From: Euplotes aediculatus
Lineage: Eukaryota; Ciliophora; Spirotrichea; Euplotida; Euplotidae
Direction of reading: 5' to 3'
Assembly (NCBI GenBank): GCA_030463445.1
Contig: JAQGFW010004537.1
Span: 1-42,266 of the forward strand
Length of the DNA stretch: 42,266 nucleotides
Part shown: positions 1 through 7,212 of the stretch, in pieces
Position numbering within the stretch: the stretch's first letter is position 1
Layout of the letters: each line of letters opens with the position of its first letter
The notes under the pieces: generated by a model
Told to the model about the DNA's origin: nothing
Database searches by the model: none
The model's input: only the letters and a program-made list of their open reading frames with translations
Made by a program: the position numbers and the translations under genes

Positions 1-66
1 ATTTACAATTAAAAAAATTATAAAATAAAAGAAAGTGTTTTTGTATTTTATTAATTTTACAGCGAA

Positions 67-1575
67 ATGGACAATTTACTTTCTTCTTCAAATAAGGAGA
101 TAATTAAGATAATTGATGATATTTCTTCTGATAGAAATATACCAAAAGAGATTATAACATCCGCTTTGGAAGATGCAATACTCAATTCTTTGGCTATAAA
201 ATATGGCAATGATATCGAAATTTCTGTCAAAATTGATCGTCAAAATGGAAAAGTTTCTGTAAATAAGGTTATAAATGTAGTCGATGATTCAGGAATTAGC
301 AATATTTTCAGAGAAATAACCGTAAAAGAAGCTTCAAAATTAGGAAATTATTCAGTCGGGGATGTCATAAAAGAAGCAATTCCATATTTAAACATAGGAA
401 GAAAATTCACAACTTCCGTTCAAAAACACATGGCAGCATCAATGAGAGTCGCTGAGAAGAAAATGGAATATGATGAATTTAATAAAAAAATAGGAGTCCT
501 TGTTGCCGGTACAATTAAAGAAAAAGTTTCAGGAGGCGGATATATAGTTGACATAGGAAATAGAGCTGAGGGTATAATAAAAAAAGAAGATTTAATTTCA
601 TACACAGAAAGATTTAGAAACGGAGATCGCGTTACGGCAATTATAAAAGAAGTAACTCCAAATAAGGATATACAAATAATTCTATCAAGATCTTCTAAAG
701 AATTTTTACAATCTTTATTCAATGAAACAGTCCCTGAAATAGAAGAAGGAGTTGTTGAAATAGTACAAATTGCAAGAATAAATGGATTTAAATCAAAAGT
801 CGTCGTAAAATCAAATGACGAATCGGTTGATCCAATAGCGATATGTATAGGCGCTGGAGGTTCTAGAATTAAAAAAATATTAAACGAAATTTCAGGTGAA
901 AAAATCGATATGGTAAGATACGATTTTGATAAAAATACATTCATAAGAAACGCACTTTATCCAGTAATGCCAATTAAAATTGAGCAAAAAGGTGAACTAC
1001 TAAAAATAGTATTGCCAGATGATAAAATTAGTCTTGTTATAGGCAGGGGTGGAAAAAATTTAAAATTATTATCTGAAATAATTGGCTCAAAAATCACTGT
1101 TTTATCTGAGCAAGAAGAGTTGCAAATGAATGAAAACGCTATAAATAGCAGAGTTGGCGACATAATGAGAGATCTTGATATAGACGAAATAATTGCGCAA
1201 ATCCTTATATCAGAAGGATATTTCAACGTTAAAGACGTTGCTAATGCTACAGTTGAAAATTTATCATCGATAGAGCAATTTGATGCGGAAATTTCAGAAG
1301 AATTGATAAATAGAGCGAAAGATTCGATCGAAAAAAAAGAAAAGAAAATGCAAGAAGCGATAAAAAAATACAAAATATCCGATGATTTTATCTCGTTATT
1401 TCCTGAAAAAACAGACATTTTGACACTAATTGAAAACGATATAAAATCGCCAGAAGATTTAGCATTATTAAGCGACTGGGAACTTTTAGAATTATTTGAA
1501 AATAATCCAAATTATAACGAATCCAACACAAATAGAATAATATCAATCGTGAAAGAATCGGTATTTGGGGGTTAG
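67..1575 (+). CDS. nusA: Transcription termination/antitermination factor NusA
   Basis: NusA binds RNA polymerase and nascent RNA and modulates pausing, termination and antitermination. The 502-residue protein has the family order: an N-terminal polymerase-binding domain (about 1-125), an S1 RNA-binding domain (about 140-205), two KH domains carrying GAGG and GRGG loops (about 255-285 and 320-350), and an acidic C-terminal half with two helical repeats, as in proteobacterial NusA. The length is normal. The ATG at 67 follows an AT-rich leader with no Shine-Dalgarno motif, as for most genes here. In many bacteria nusA lies just upstream of infB. Here infB is about 37 kb away on the other strand, so the usual nusA-infB operon is broken. 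Identification is confident. Confidence 0.96.
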   Translation: MDNLLSSSNKEIIKIIDDISSDRNIPKEIITSALEDAILNSLAIKYGNDIEISVKIDRQNGKVSVNKVINVVDDSGISNIFREITVKEASKLGNYSVGDVIKEAIPYLNIGRKFTTSVQKHMAASMRVAEKKMEYDEFNKKIGVLVAGTIKEKVSGGGYIVDIGNRAEGIIKKEDLISYTERFRNGDRVTAIIKEVTPNKDIQIILSRSSKEFLQSLFNETVPEIEEGVVEIVQIARINGFKSKVVVKSNDESVDPIAICIGAGGSRIKKILNEISGEKIDMVRYDFDKNTFIRNALYPVMPIKIEQKGELLKIVLPDDKISLVIGRGGKNLKLLSEIIGSKITVLSEQEELQMNENAINSRVGDIMRDLDIDEIIAQILISEGYFNVKDVANATVENLSSIEQFDAEISEELINRAKDSIEKKEKKMQEAIKKYKISDDFISLFPEKTDILTLIENDIKSPEDLALLSDWELLELFENNPNYNESNTNRIISIVKESVFGG

Positions 1576-1654
1576 AAGACTTAATGCGTAACTTGAAAAG
1601 TTTTAAAAAATACACAAGATCTAATCTTTTGAGCAAATTAGGTTGGCGAGGTTG

Positions 1655-1916
1655 CCAATCTTCGGTCCAAACTATATTTCTAAAACAGGTATTTTCAGCG
1701 ATATTTCTAGTCTGTGCGATGCTAAAATATGTTCGATTCCCTCCAATATTCGAGTGTCATTTTCAATTTTTCCTCAACCAGTAACTTATCAGGACGCCCT
1801 CCCTGTCTGTGTTTTTTCTCATGTGCCTCTTGAAGAATTTCAATCATTTCATTGAAAATATTTTTCGTAATTCCGAACTTTCTTTTGAAATTTTGATCAG
1901 ACATTTTATCAAACAT
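1655..1916 (-). pseudogene. Decayed IS5-family transposase, N-terminal remnant
   Basis: A minus-strand open frame starting at 1916 gives 64 residues that resemble the N-terminal helix-turn-helix region of IS5-group transposases: an opening FKRKFGITKNIF segment, then GGRPDKL and LEYWRE. The frame stops at 1722, but the family pattern continues in another frame from about 1736 (RTYFSIAQ and onward to about 1655). This indicates a small deletion just after the LEYWRE motif. The DDE catalytic region is absent, so only about 90 codons of some 260 or more remain. It lies directly downstream of nusA in a gene-poor stretch. I saw no matching terminal inverted repeats and no target-site duplication. 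It is a dead DNA-transposon fossil, and the family call is from memory of the motif pattern. Confidence 0.72.
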
Positions 1917-1919
1917 ATT

Positions 1920-1945
1920 TAGTAAAATTTACATAATTTTTACTA
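1920..1945. repeat. Imperfect palindrome beside the transposase remnant
   Basis: The arms TAGTAAAATT (1920-1929) and AATTTTTACTA (1935-1945) are complementary apart from one extra T. They lie immediately upstream of the transposase start. This could be part of an old insertion-sequence end, an operator, or chance in AT-rich DNA. Confidence 0.35.
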
Positions 1946-2095
1946 ATTGATGGAGTTAGAAATATTAAAGTCAAGGGTTATGGAAAGGGGATGAAAATAA
2001 AACAATAAAAGATGCAATTCTTTCAAATTCAATAAGCCGTGACGAAGATTTTTTCTTAGTCCCAAAGGTTATAGAGAGGGATTAGTTGTTTTATG
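1946..2095. other. Non-coding stretch with a short open frame that lacks a start codon
   Basis: No gene is called here. On the plus strand, 1969-2086 reads as 38 sense codons of mixed composition ending in a TAG, with no start codon and a stop just upstream. It could be the decayed 3' end of a gene. Two loosely similar segments, GGTTATGGAAAGGGGA and GGTTATAGAGAGGGA, sit about 90 bp apart. I recognise nothing specific. Confidence 0.25.
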
Positions 2096-2755
2096 TTAAT
2101 CGCGACTACCGAAGCAACAGAATATATTTTTTTTAATCCAACCGAAGCATCCTACCTTTTTTTTCTGTTTTTTTACATCACCTTTCTTCGAATCTCTTTT
2201 TCGTTTAATACTATTATTATTCGATCCTTCTTCTGAATTTTCTTTAATCTTAATATCACTTAATTCAACTGCGAGCGTTATACTCCTGTTCAAATCTTCA
2301 GAAGAATTTTTTCTCGTACAATTCAATTTTGAATCGTTAAAATCATCACCAATGAATTTTTTAATTTTTTCAAAACTTTTTTTCGATTCTTCATTCCCAC
2401 TATGACCATGTCTTGATCCATTGACACTTTTTCCACAATCGACATTCTTTACTTCGACATTTAACTTATTTTTATCATTAGATCTTAAACTTTTAGCTTT
2501 TTTTATCTTTTTATTATTACAATTATTTAATTCTTTTGTATCTTCTTTTATCACTGTATCAAAATTTTCAAATAATTTATTTGCTTCTTCGATTGGATAT
2601 TCTTTTTTGCTTTTCAATTTCACAGAATCTTTATATCTATCAATTCTCCATTGTTCAATATTTGAAGCTTTTTCGCTTTTTTTAAATTGAAATTTTTTAT
2701 TCTGATATACTTTAGGATGCCTTGTTGCATTACCTGCTATATCGTCAAAATTCAT
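2096..2755 (-). CDS. Hypothetical charged protein with a basic, Cys-rich C-terminus
   Basis: No family is recognised. The 219-residue product is hydrophilic and rich in Lys, Ser, Asn and Glu, with no signal peptide and no clear membrane helix, and it is probably largely disordered. The end is distinctive: a run of basic residues (KRKRDSKKGDVKKQKKK) is followed by a short aromatic stretch with three cysteines (GCFGW...FCCFG) and SRD. Polybasic segments next to cysteines can support membrane attachment or acylation in eukaryotic cells, and a basic C-terminus is common in VirB/D4 substrates, so a secreted effector is a reasonable guess. The ATG at 2755 directly follows a TGA that ends a short upstream frame. 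A near-consensus promoter lies about 100 bp upstream. The gene sits alone in a stretch with other remnants. Confidence 0.7.
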   Translation of the reverse strand: MNFDDIAGNATRHPKVYQNKKFQFKKSEKASNIEQWRIDRYKDSVKLKSKKEYPIEEANKLFENFDTVIKEDTKELNNCNNKKIKKAKSLRSNDKNKLNVEVKNVDCGKSVNGSRHGHSGNEESKKSFEKIKKFIGDDFNDSKLNCTRKNSSEDLNRSITLAVELSDIKIKENSEEGSNNNSIKRKRDSKKGDVKKQKKKVGCFGWIKKNIFCCFGSRD

Positions 2756-2824
2756 TCAGATTCTCGTAATACCTCCTAGATTTACAATAACATTTTTTTT
2801 CACATTGTTCTTGTTCTCCTCCAT
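2756..2824 (-). promoter_or_regulatory. Leader with a 22-codon upstream frame and two SD-like motifs
   Basis: Between the promoter and the 219-residue gene, an ATG at 2824 opens 22 codons that end in a TGA at 2758-2756, directly abutting the next ATG in the same frame. GGAGGAG (2822-2816) and AGGAGGT (2777-2771) lie inside it. AGGAGGT is 15 nt from the ATG at 2755, which is a long spacing for a ribosome site. GGAGGAG precedes a start-stop pair, ATGTGA, at 2805-2800. The motifs may be real ribosome sites, or simply codons for Glu-Glu and Gly-Gly. Confidence 0.5.
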
Positions 2825-2854
2825 AAAATAAATAAAATTAATTAAACTAAAACA

Positions 2855-2882
2855 ATTATATCAAAAAAAATACAAATGTCAA
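2855..2882 (-). promoter_or_regulatory. Near-consensus sigma-70 promoter for the 219-residue gene
   Basis: On the minus strand, TTGACA (2882-2877) is followed after 16 bp by TATAAT (2860-2855). Both hexamers are perfect and the spacing is one short of the ideal 17. The predicted transcript start is near 2848, about 24 nt before the upstream ATG at 2824 and about 93 nt before the ATG at 2755. Most housekeeping genes in the window show no promoter this good. Confidence 0.75.
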
Positions 2883-2922
2883 TAGTTTTTTTAAAAAAAT
2901 CAAAAATATCCAAAATAATAGA

Positions 2923-3060
2923 CTATTTTTTCTGATTAGGAAGGACGATTTGAATGCCAAGCTCTTTTAGTTGTTTTTCGGAGACTTCTGTAAAGATTGA
3001 AATTTGTACAATAAAAACTTTCCTAGCCGATAATTATTCGGTCCGCGTATATCATTTTGC
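2923..3060 (-). pseudogene. Unidentified coding remnant
   Basis: A minus-strand frame without a start codon reads like protein (for example VSEKQLKELGIQIVLPNQKK before a stop at 2925-2923). It continues upstream in the same frame across one internal TAG. The residue mix is unlike the Phe/Ile/Lys/Asn runs expected from random AT-rich sequence. I do not recognise the family. It is probably the decayed 3' end of a lost gene. The rest of 3061-3275 is AT-rich, with nothing seen. Confidence 0.35.
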
Positions 3061-3275
3061 AAATGAATCTGATGTAAAATATTAAACTAAAAAATTTACT
3101 CAAAGAGTTTTGATTTATAAATTCTTTTGTAAAACATTGTATCTAGTGCTTTGAAGAAAAATAAAATACTATTTAGATAGAGAATGAATCAAAAGTATAA
3201 TTGTTTAATAAGAGCATTATTTAAGTGTGCATTGAAAATACTTTTTTGAAACATAGCTTGATTTTTAGTTAATTG

Positions 3276-3281
3276 TATAAT
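3276..3281 (+). promoter_or_regulatory. Likely -10 box of kdsB
   Basis: A perfect TATAAT lies 27 bp before the chosen kdsB start. No matching -35 hexamer is found at the usual spacing (the best TTGATT is only 12 bp away). Because the -10 overlaps a possible upstream TTG start at 3273, it supports the ATG at 3309 as the true start. Confidence 0.45.
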
Positions 3282-3308
3282 TATATTAATGAGTATTATT
3301 TTTTTAAT

Positions 3309-4037
3309 ATGTCAGTTTGTATAATAATTCCAGCAAGAATTGGTTCCACTAGGTTGCCTAATAAACCACTTTTACACATATCTGGTAAGCCTATGATTCA
3401 AAGAGTTTACGAAAGTTGTTTGAATTCTGGAATAACGAAAGATATATTTGTTGCTACGGATTCTGAAGACATTAAAAATATCATTGAAGGAGTAGGCGGA
3501 AAAGCAATAATAACTGATTCAAATCTTCCATCTGGAACGGATAGGATTTATCAGGCGTACAAAAATGCGAATCTAAGCAATAAATATATTATAAATGTTC
3601 AGGGTGACGTTCCTAATATATCCTCAAAAATTATATCAAAAACATATAATGGTATTTTGAATACAGATTTCGATATAACAACACCAGTGGTTAAAGTCTC
3701 GAAAAATAATGAAAATTTAGAAAAAAGTCAATTCGTAAAGGCTGTACTTTCAATGAAAAAAGACTCAAATACTCATAATGCTCTTTATTTTACAAGGAAT
3801 TCGTGCCCTTTTGGTTCGGAAGAGTTTTTTTTTCATATAGGTCTTTATGTTTATACGAAAGAATCTTTGAAAAAATTTATATCACTTGAGCCATCTTATT
3901 TGGAGAAAATAGAAAAATTAGAGCAATTGAGAGCCTTGGAAAATGGAATAAAAATAGGCGCTGTTGAAGTTGAAGAAATGCCGATAAGTATTGATACTCA
4001 AGAAGATCTTGATTTTGCAAATAAAGTTATATTTTAG
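3309..4037 (+). CDS. kdsB: 3-deoxy-manno-octulosonate cytidylyltransferase (CMP-KDO synthetase)
   Basis: This enzyme activates KDO with CTP to CMP-KDO for the inner core of lipopolysaccharide, in the cytoplasm. The 242-residue protein begins with the family nucleotide-binding motif IIPARIGSTRLPNKPL, followed by GKPMIQRVYE, an ATDSEDI motif, the NVQGDVPNI segment (usually NVQGDEP) that binds nucleotide and metal, and the C-terminal EKLEQLRALENG and GIDTQEDL-like motif (here SIDTQEDLDFA). The length matches the family, about 240-250. The upstream TTG at 3273 would add 12 residues and is rejected because KdsB proteins start just before IIPAR and a TATAAT overlaps that TTG. The gene converges with mreC, and the 3' ends overlap by 11 bp. 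Its presence implies the cell makes LPS. Confidence 0.95.
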   Translation: MSVCIIIPARIGSTRLPNKPLLHISGKPMIQRVYESCLNSGITKDIFVATDSEDIKNIIEGVGGKAIITDSNLPSGTDRIYQAYKNANLSNKYIINVQGDVPNISSKIISKTYNGILNTDFDITTPVVKVSKNNENLEKSQFVKAVLSMKKDSNTHNALYFTRNSCPFGSEEFFFHIGLYVYTKESLKKFISLEPSYLEKIEKLEQLRALENGIKIGAVEVEEMPISIDTQEDLDFANKVIF

Positions 4038-4899
4038 AAGCAGTCATTAGAAATCCAAAAGGAATTGATTCACTTTGGACGTTTATTTTTATGTATTTTT
4101 TGTTATTGTAATCATTGTAAATGGTATCTACTTTTCCTATTGGAATTTTATATGAATGATTTTCATCGTAATTTGAAGTATAAAGCATTTCTTTTTCGTT
4201 TATTATGCATTCCAAATCTTGTTTTTCTAAAGCCCTCATTGGATCTAGTAGATATTGATTGCTGGGATTATCGAACATAAATATTCCGGAAATTGCACAT
4301 TTTTCCATTGTAGCCGGTATTCTGATTCTTTTATTCATGTATGTATTGATTGATATTAAGTTGTCTTTTAAATTAATTTTTGAAACTTTTCCAATCAATC
4401 CTTTTGAATTAAAGACGTAATCGTCTTCTTTAATTTTATGAATTTCATCTTTTTTTATTACTTCAGATATCATTTTGTTTGAAATTTTATTGAAATATTT
4501 TATTTTCATTAGAGCGTGAGTGTATGAGTTATTGTTTGATAGATTTATTTCGTTTATGCTTGATAGATATGATAAAATTTCAGATGTTCTTTGTATATTT
4601 TGTAGCTGATCTTTTAAAAATTCATTTTCTTTTCTTAGGTCATCGTTTTCTTTCGTAATTTCTTCATTAATTTTGATTAAATCTTTTTTTGTTTTAGCGC
4701 TATTTTTTATTTTATTAGCGGTTTCAAATTCACTATATGAATTATTCTTTATTTTATAAACAAAGTTAAACATTATCGAATTTATATCGAATTTTAAAAT
4801 TATAAAAAAAACAAAAAGAAGAAAAAGAGTGTACGATATATGGGTTTTATATTTTATTTTTTTGAAAAAAATTCTTCTTCCGCTATTCTTTCTTATCAT
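4027..4899 (-). CDS. mreC: Rod shape-determining protein MreC
   Basis: MreC is a bitopic inner-membrane protein that links MreB filaments to the periplasmic elongation machinery. The 290-residue sequence has the expected plan: a basic cytoplasmic N-terminus, one transmembrane helix at about 22-40, a coiled coil at about 65-110 (Lys/Glu/Asn-rich heptads), and a beta-rich C-terminal domain containing the GLIGKVSKI motif near residue 168 (family GLVGRV). The start overlaps the upstream gene by 17 bp, which suggests co-transcription with lepB, rnhA and that gene. mreB is usually adjacent to mreC but is not in this window. The sequence is divergent, so the call rests on architecture plus the one motif. 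Confidence 0.85.
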   Translation of the reverse strand: MIRKNSGRRIFFKKIKYKTHISYTLFLLFVFFIILKFDINSIMFNFVYKIKNNSYSEFETANKIKNSAKTKKDLIKINEEITKENDDLRKENEFLKDQLQNIQRTSEILSYLSSINEINLSNNNSYTHALMKIKYFNKISNKMISEVIKKDEIHKIKEDDYVFNSKGLIGKVSKINLKDNLISINTYMNKRIRIPATMEKCAISGIFMFDNPSNQYLLDPMRALEKQDLECIINEKEMLYTSNYDENHSYKIPIGKVDTIYNDYNNKKYIKINVQSESIPFGFLMTASKI

Positions 4900-5761
4900 A
4901 ATTATTTCTATTGCTGGAATTTATTTTTGAATGAAAAAGGTCGTAAAATGAAGAAATTTGAGTTATAATATTCTTTATTTGATTCGTTAATTGTTGAGAT
5001 TGTTGGAGAATTATTTTACATGAACTTGCTATTAAATCAACAGTTTTTATGTGATTTTGGGTAACGTTGAAAGTGTTTATTGCGTCTTTTTCTTTTGATT
5101 TCATTTCTTCGAAGCAAACAACTATATCTTTTGGAACTATTTTATATTCATTCCTGAATTCATCAGAAGAATGATACTGTTCAAGTGTGTCAAGGACTGT
5201 TGTTATTGCTGAAACTTGATATTGAGTTTGTTGAGAAATGTTGTACATCGCGTTTATACTTTTATTGAATGAAGTTGCGAATGTTTGTATTGAATTTGCC
5301 ATACTTGCTGAGCTTTCAAATAATGAAAAAGCAACATTTTTTTGCTGTTGAAAGTAAACATCTATTGGCACAAGTGTGTTATTGTCGTCAAATTCAGAAA
5401 GAACAAAATCCATTTTATCCTTATAAGATATCATCAATTCTTGAAGTTGTGATTTTCTTTGTTCTATGCCGTTCATTGTAAGCGTCATGAAGTTTATCAA
5501 ATTTTGATTTGATTGAGAAATAATGCTTATTTGTTCATTATTTTGTTTTATAATGTAATTGTAATATTCTATAGCTTTCAATGATTTTAAATATTTCATT
5601 GTTATTGCAGCTGTTTTGGATTGGTTAACTTCTGATTCTTTTTGATTCTTTTTTTCGTTAAAAAGACCTTCTTTTATGAAATCAGAAGAATTGTAGTCTT
5701 TATTGAAATTTAATTCTTCCCAATTCTTAAAAGGAAATGAATTTATATTTTTATCTATCAT
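4883..5761 (-). CDS. Hypothetical helical protein between rnhA and mreC
   Basis: No family is recognised. The roughly 292-residue product has no signal peptide or membrane segment and looks almost wholly alpha-helical, rich in Gln, Asn, Ser, Ile and Lys, with several amphipathic stretches (about 50-130 and 165-290) suggesting coiled coils. The ATG at 5761 is preferred over a TTG 12 codons upstream because it opens with a polar N-terminus and lies 42 bp after rnhA. The gene overlaps mreC by 17 bp and is in the same run as lepB and rnhA, so a link to cell shape or envelope is possible but only by position. It may be a lineage-specific partner of MreC. Confidence 0.75.
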   Translation of the reverse strand: MIDKNINSFPFKNWEELNFNKDYNSSDFIKEGLFNEKKNQKESEVNQSKTAAITMKYLKSLKAIEYYNYIIKQNNEQISIISQSNQNLINFMTLTMNGIEQRKSQLQELMISYKDKMDFVLSEFDDNNTLVPIDVYFQQQKNVAFSLFESSASMANSIQTFATSFNKSINAMYNISQQTQYQVSAITTVLDTLEQYHSSDEFRNEYKIVPKDIVVCFEEMKSKEKDAINTFNVTQNHIKTVDLIASSCKIILQQSQQLTNQIKNIITQISSFYDLFHSKINSSNRNNYDKKE

Positions 5762-5803
5762 AAAAAACAATGTTATCAATTTTAAGTTATAAAACAAAAT
5801 ATA

Positions 5804-6277
5804 TTAATCAAGTTTTTTTGTTAAATTGCAAGCAATTTCATCAACTAAATTGTTAAATTTATTGTCTGAATGTCCCTTTACCCATTCAATCTGGATGTTT
5901 TTTAACGATTTTTTACAATCTTCCATGATTATCCATAGATCTTTATTTTTTACATCATCCTTTGAATACGTTTTCCAATTATTTTTTATCCAATTTTTTA
6001 TCCAAGAATTAATTCCGTCAACGAGATATTTACTGTCGCTAAATATAGTCAAATTTGCATTTTTGTCGAATTCAATAAGCCATTTCATTGCCTCAATAAC
6101 CCCGCTCATTTCCATTCTGTTGTTTGTTGTATTCCTTTCAGCTGAAGATTTTTTAAATACAACGTTATCATTTTCATCAATAGCGGCAAAAGCCCAGGCA
6201 CCAATTTCAGTTTTACTTGAAAAAGCGCCGTCCGTGTATATTGAATTTATTTTATTATTCTGAAAAATCTGTTCCAT
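5804..6277 (-). CDS. rnhA: Ribonuclease HI
   Basis: RNase HI cuts the RNA strand of RNA:DNA hybrids, removing R-loops and primers. The 157-residue protein has the complete catalytic set: Asp16 in YTDGAF, Glu56 in NRMEM, Asp81 in FSDSKY, His136 in WVKGHSDN and Asp146 in NLVDEIA. The tryptophan-rich handle region (WIKNWIKNNWKTYSKDDVKNKDLW) is also present. The length equals the usual 150-160. The start lies inside the end of lepB, an overlap of 31 bp, so the two are probably translated from one message. Identification is certain by motif. Confidence 0.97.
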   Translation of the reverse strand: MEQIFQNNKINSIYTDGAFSSKTEIGAWAFAAIDENDNVVFKKSSAERNTTNNRMEMSGVIEAMKWLIEFDKNANLTIFSDSKYLVDGINSWIKNWIKNNWKTYSKDDVKNKDLWIIMEDCKKSLKNIQIEWVKGHSDNKFNNLVDEIACNLTKKLD

Positions 6278-6966
6278 TTTATACCTTTTGGATTAAATAT
6301 TGTACCTTTGTAAGAGGCGTAAGTTATGATTGGAGAAGCTACGATATTTTCTATAGGTATCATTCCTATGGCACTTTCGCTATATCTACTGTCTATTGAA
6401 AAATCTCTGTTGTCTCCCATTCCGAAAAAATATCCGTCTGGAACGGTCACTGTTCCGTTTACATATCTTGAATCGTCTATTGTGTAGTAAATATTGTATG
6501 TTTTGTCACCTAATGTTTCCGTGAATCTAAGTACCTCAGAATCATTTGATATTTCTGGTAAAGTTGATTTTAATTCTCTTTTTATTTTTTTACCATTAAT
6601 GTATATGTCTTTTTTATTTATTTTAATTTCATCCCCAGGTAAACCTATAACGCGTTTTATATAAAGCTCTCCCTTTCTGTTCTTTTTTGTGTCATAGAAT
6701 ATTATTATATCACCTCTTTTTATTTTTTTATTATAAAATAATCTATCTTTTATGGGGAATTGAATAGGGGTGCTGTATTTTGTGTATCCATATTTGAATT
6801 TACTTGCTATAAGTCGGTCACCTTCTATATATGAAGGTTCCATTGATGATGATGGTATGTAAAAATTCTCAAAAAAGAAGATTTTTATTAAGCTGCTAAA
6901 TATTAATGCGTAAATAATTACCTTTATATATTCAAGTATTATTTTTATTTTATTCTCTTTAAACAT
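6247..6966 (-). CDS. lepB: Signal peptidase I
   Basis: LepB cleaves signal peptides from exported proteins on the periplasmic face of the inner membrane. The 239-residue protein has one N-terminal transmembrane anchor (about 13-32) followed by the catalytic domain: nucleophile Ser41 in PSSSMEPS, general base Lys104 in YIKRVIGLPGD, and the conserved GDNRDFSIDSR box near the C-terminus. The length is typical for alphaproteobacterial LepB. It is the first gene of the minus-strand run lepB-rnhA-unknown-mreC. In many Rickettsiales lepB is followed by rnc, which is not seen here. The AT-rich leader has no Shine-Dalgarno motif. Confidence 0.97.
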   Translation of the reverse strand: MFKENKIKIILEYIKVIIYALIFSSLIKIFFFENFYIPSSSMEPSYIEGDRLIASKFKYGYTKYSTPIQFPIKDRLFYNKKIKRGDIIIFYDTKKNRKGELYIKRVIGLPGDEIKINKKDIYINGKKIKRELKSTLPEISNDSEVLRFTETLGDKTYNIYYTIDDSRYVNGTVTVPDGYFFGMGDNRDFSIDSRYSESAIGMIPIENIVASPIITYASYKGTIFNPKGIKWNRFFRIIK

Positions 6967-7147
6967 TCTATTTTAAAATAACAAAATCTTATCGATTTAA
7001 TCTTTTTATTTTAAAGATTTTTTTTTAATTTCTTTAATGGTATTTCATGGGAATTTGCATAGTATGCCGTTGTATAAGGATTTTATTTGTCAAAAATATT
7101 TATTATTTTTTAATTTTTTTTAAAAAAATACTTGATTATTATTTAAT
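6967..7147. other. AT-rich intergenic region between divergent lepB and mraZ
   Basis: Mostly A/T runs. A plus-strand 28-codon ATG frame at about 7035-7121 is present, but it resembles nothing known and ends in a Phe-rich run typical of T-rich DNA. I see no RNA gene. Confidence 0.4.
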
Positions 7148-7182
7148 AACCACTTAATTCCATAATTAACCATGTTATTCCA
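7148..7182 (-). promoter_or_regulatory. Candidate MraZ operator: four TGGWW repeats at 10-bp period
   Basis: The plus strand has AACCA, TTCCA, AACCA and TTCCA with their CCA at 7150, 7160, 7170 and 7180, exactly 10 bp apart. On the minus strand this is four TGGWW units each followed by a 5-nt spacer. MraZ of other bacteria binds TGGGN direct repeats separated by 5 nt in front of mraZ. The array ends 81 bp before the mraZ ATG and would overlap the -35 region of a promoter with TATAAA at 7199-7204. I infer negative autoregulation by MraZ. Confidence 0.7.
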
Positions 7183-7212
7183 TATGGTAGCTATTTTTAT
7201 AAAAAGCTTTTT

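Noticed and set aside
1584-1855. Two overlapping plus-strand open frames of 66 and 70 codons
   Set aside because: They run antisense through the transposase remnant and have no recognisable motif or start signal.
2756-2758. TGA read as tryptophan (alternative genetic code)
   Set aside because: Clear genes such as the barrel at 24120-25256 and aroK end properly at TGA, and tryptophans in conserved motifs use TGG, so TGA is a stop here.
3273-3308. Extended N-terminus for KdsB from a TTG
   Set aside because: It would begin inside a TATAAT box and add an Asn/Tyr/Phe-rich stretch not found in KdsB proteins.
7035-7121. A 28-codon frame upstream of mraZ as a leader peptide
   Set aside because: It has no ribosome site and no link to a regulatory stem, it lies upstream of the likely promoter, and it ends in a Phe-rich run expected from T-rich DNA.
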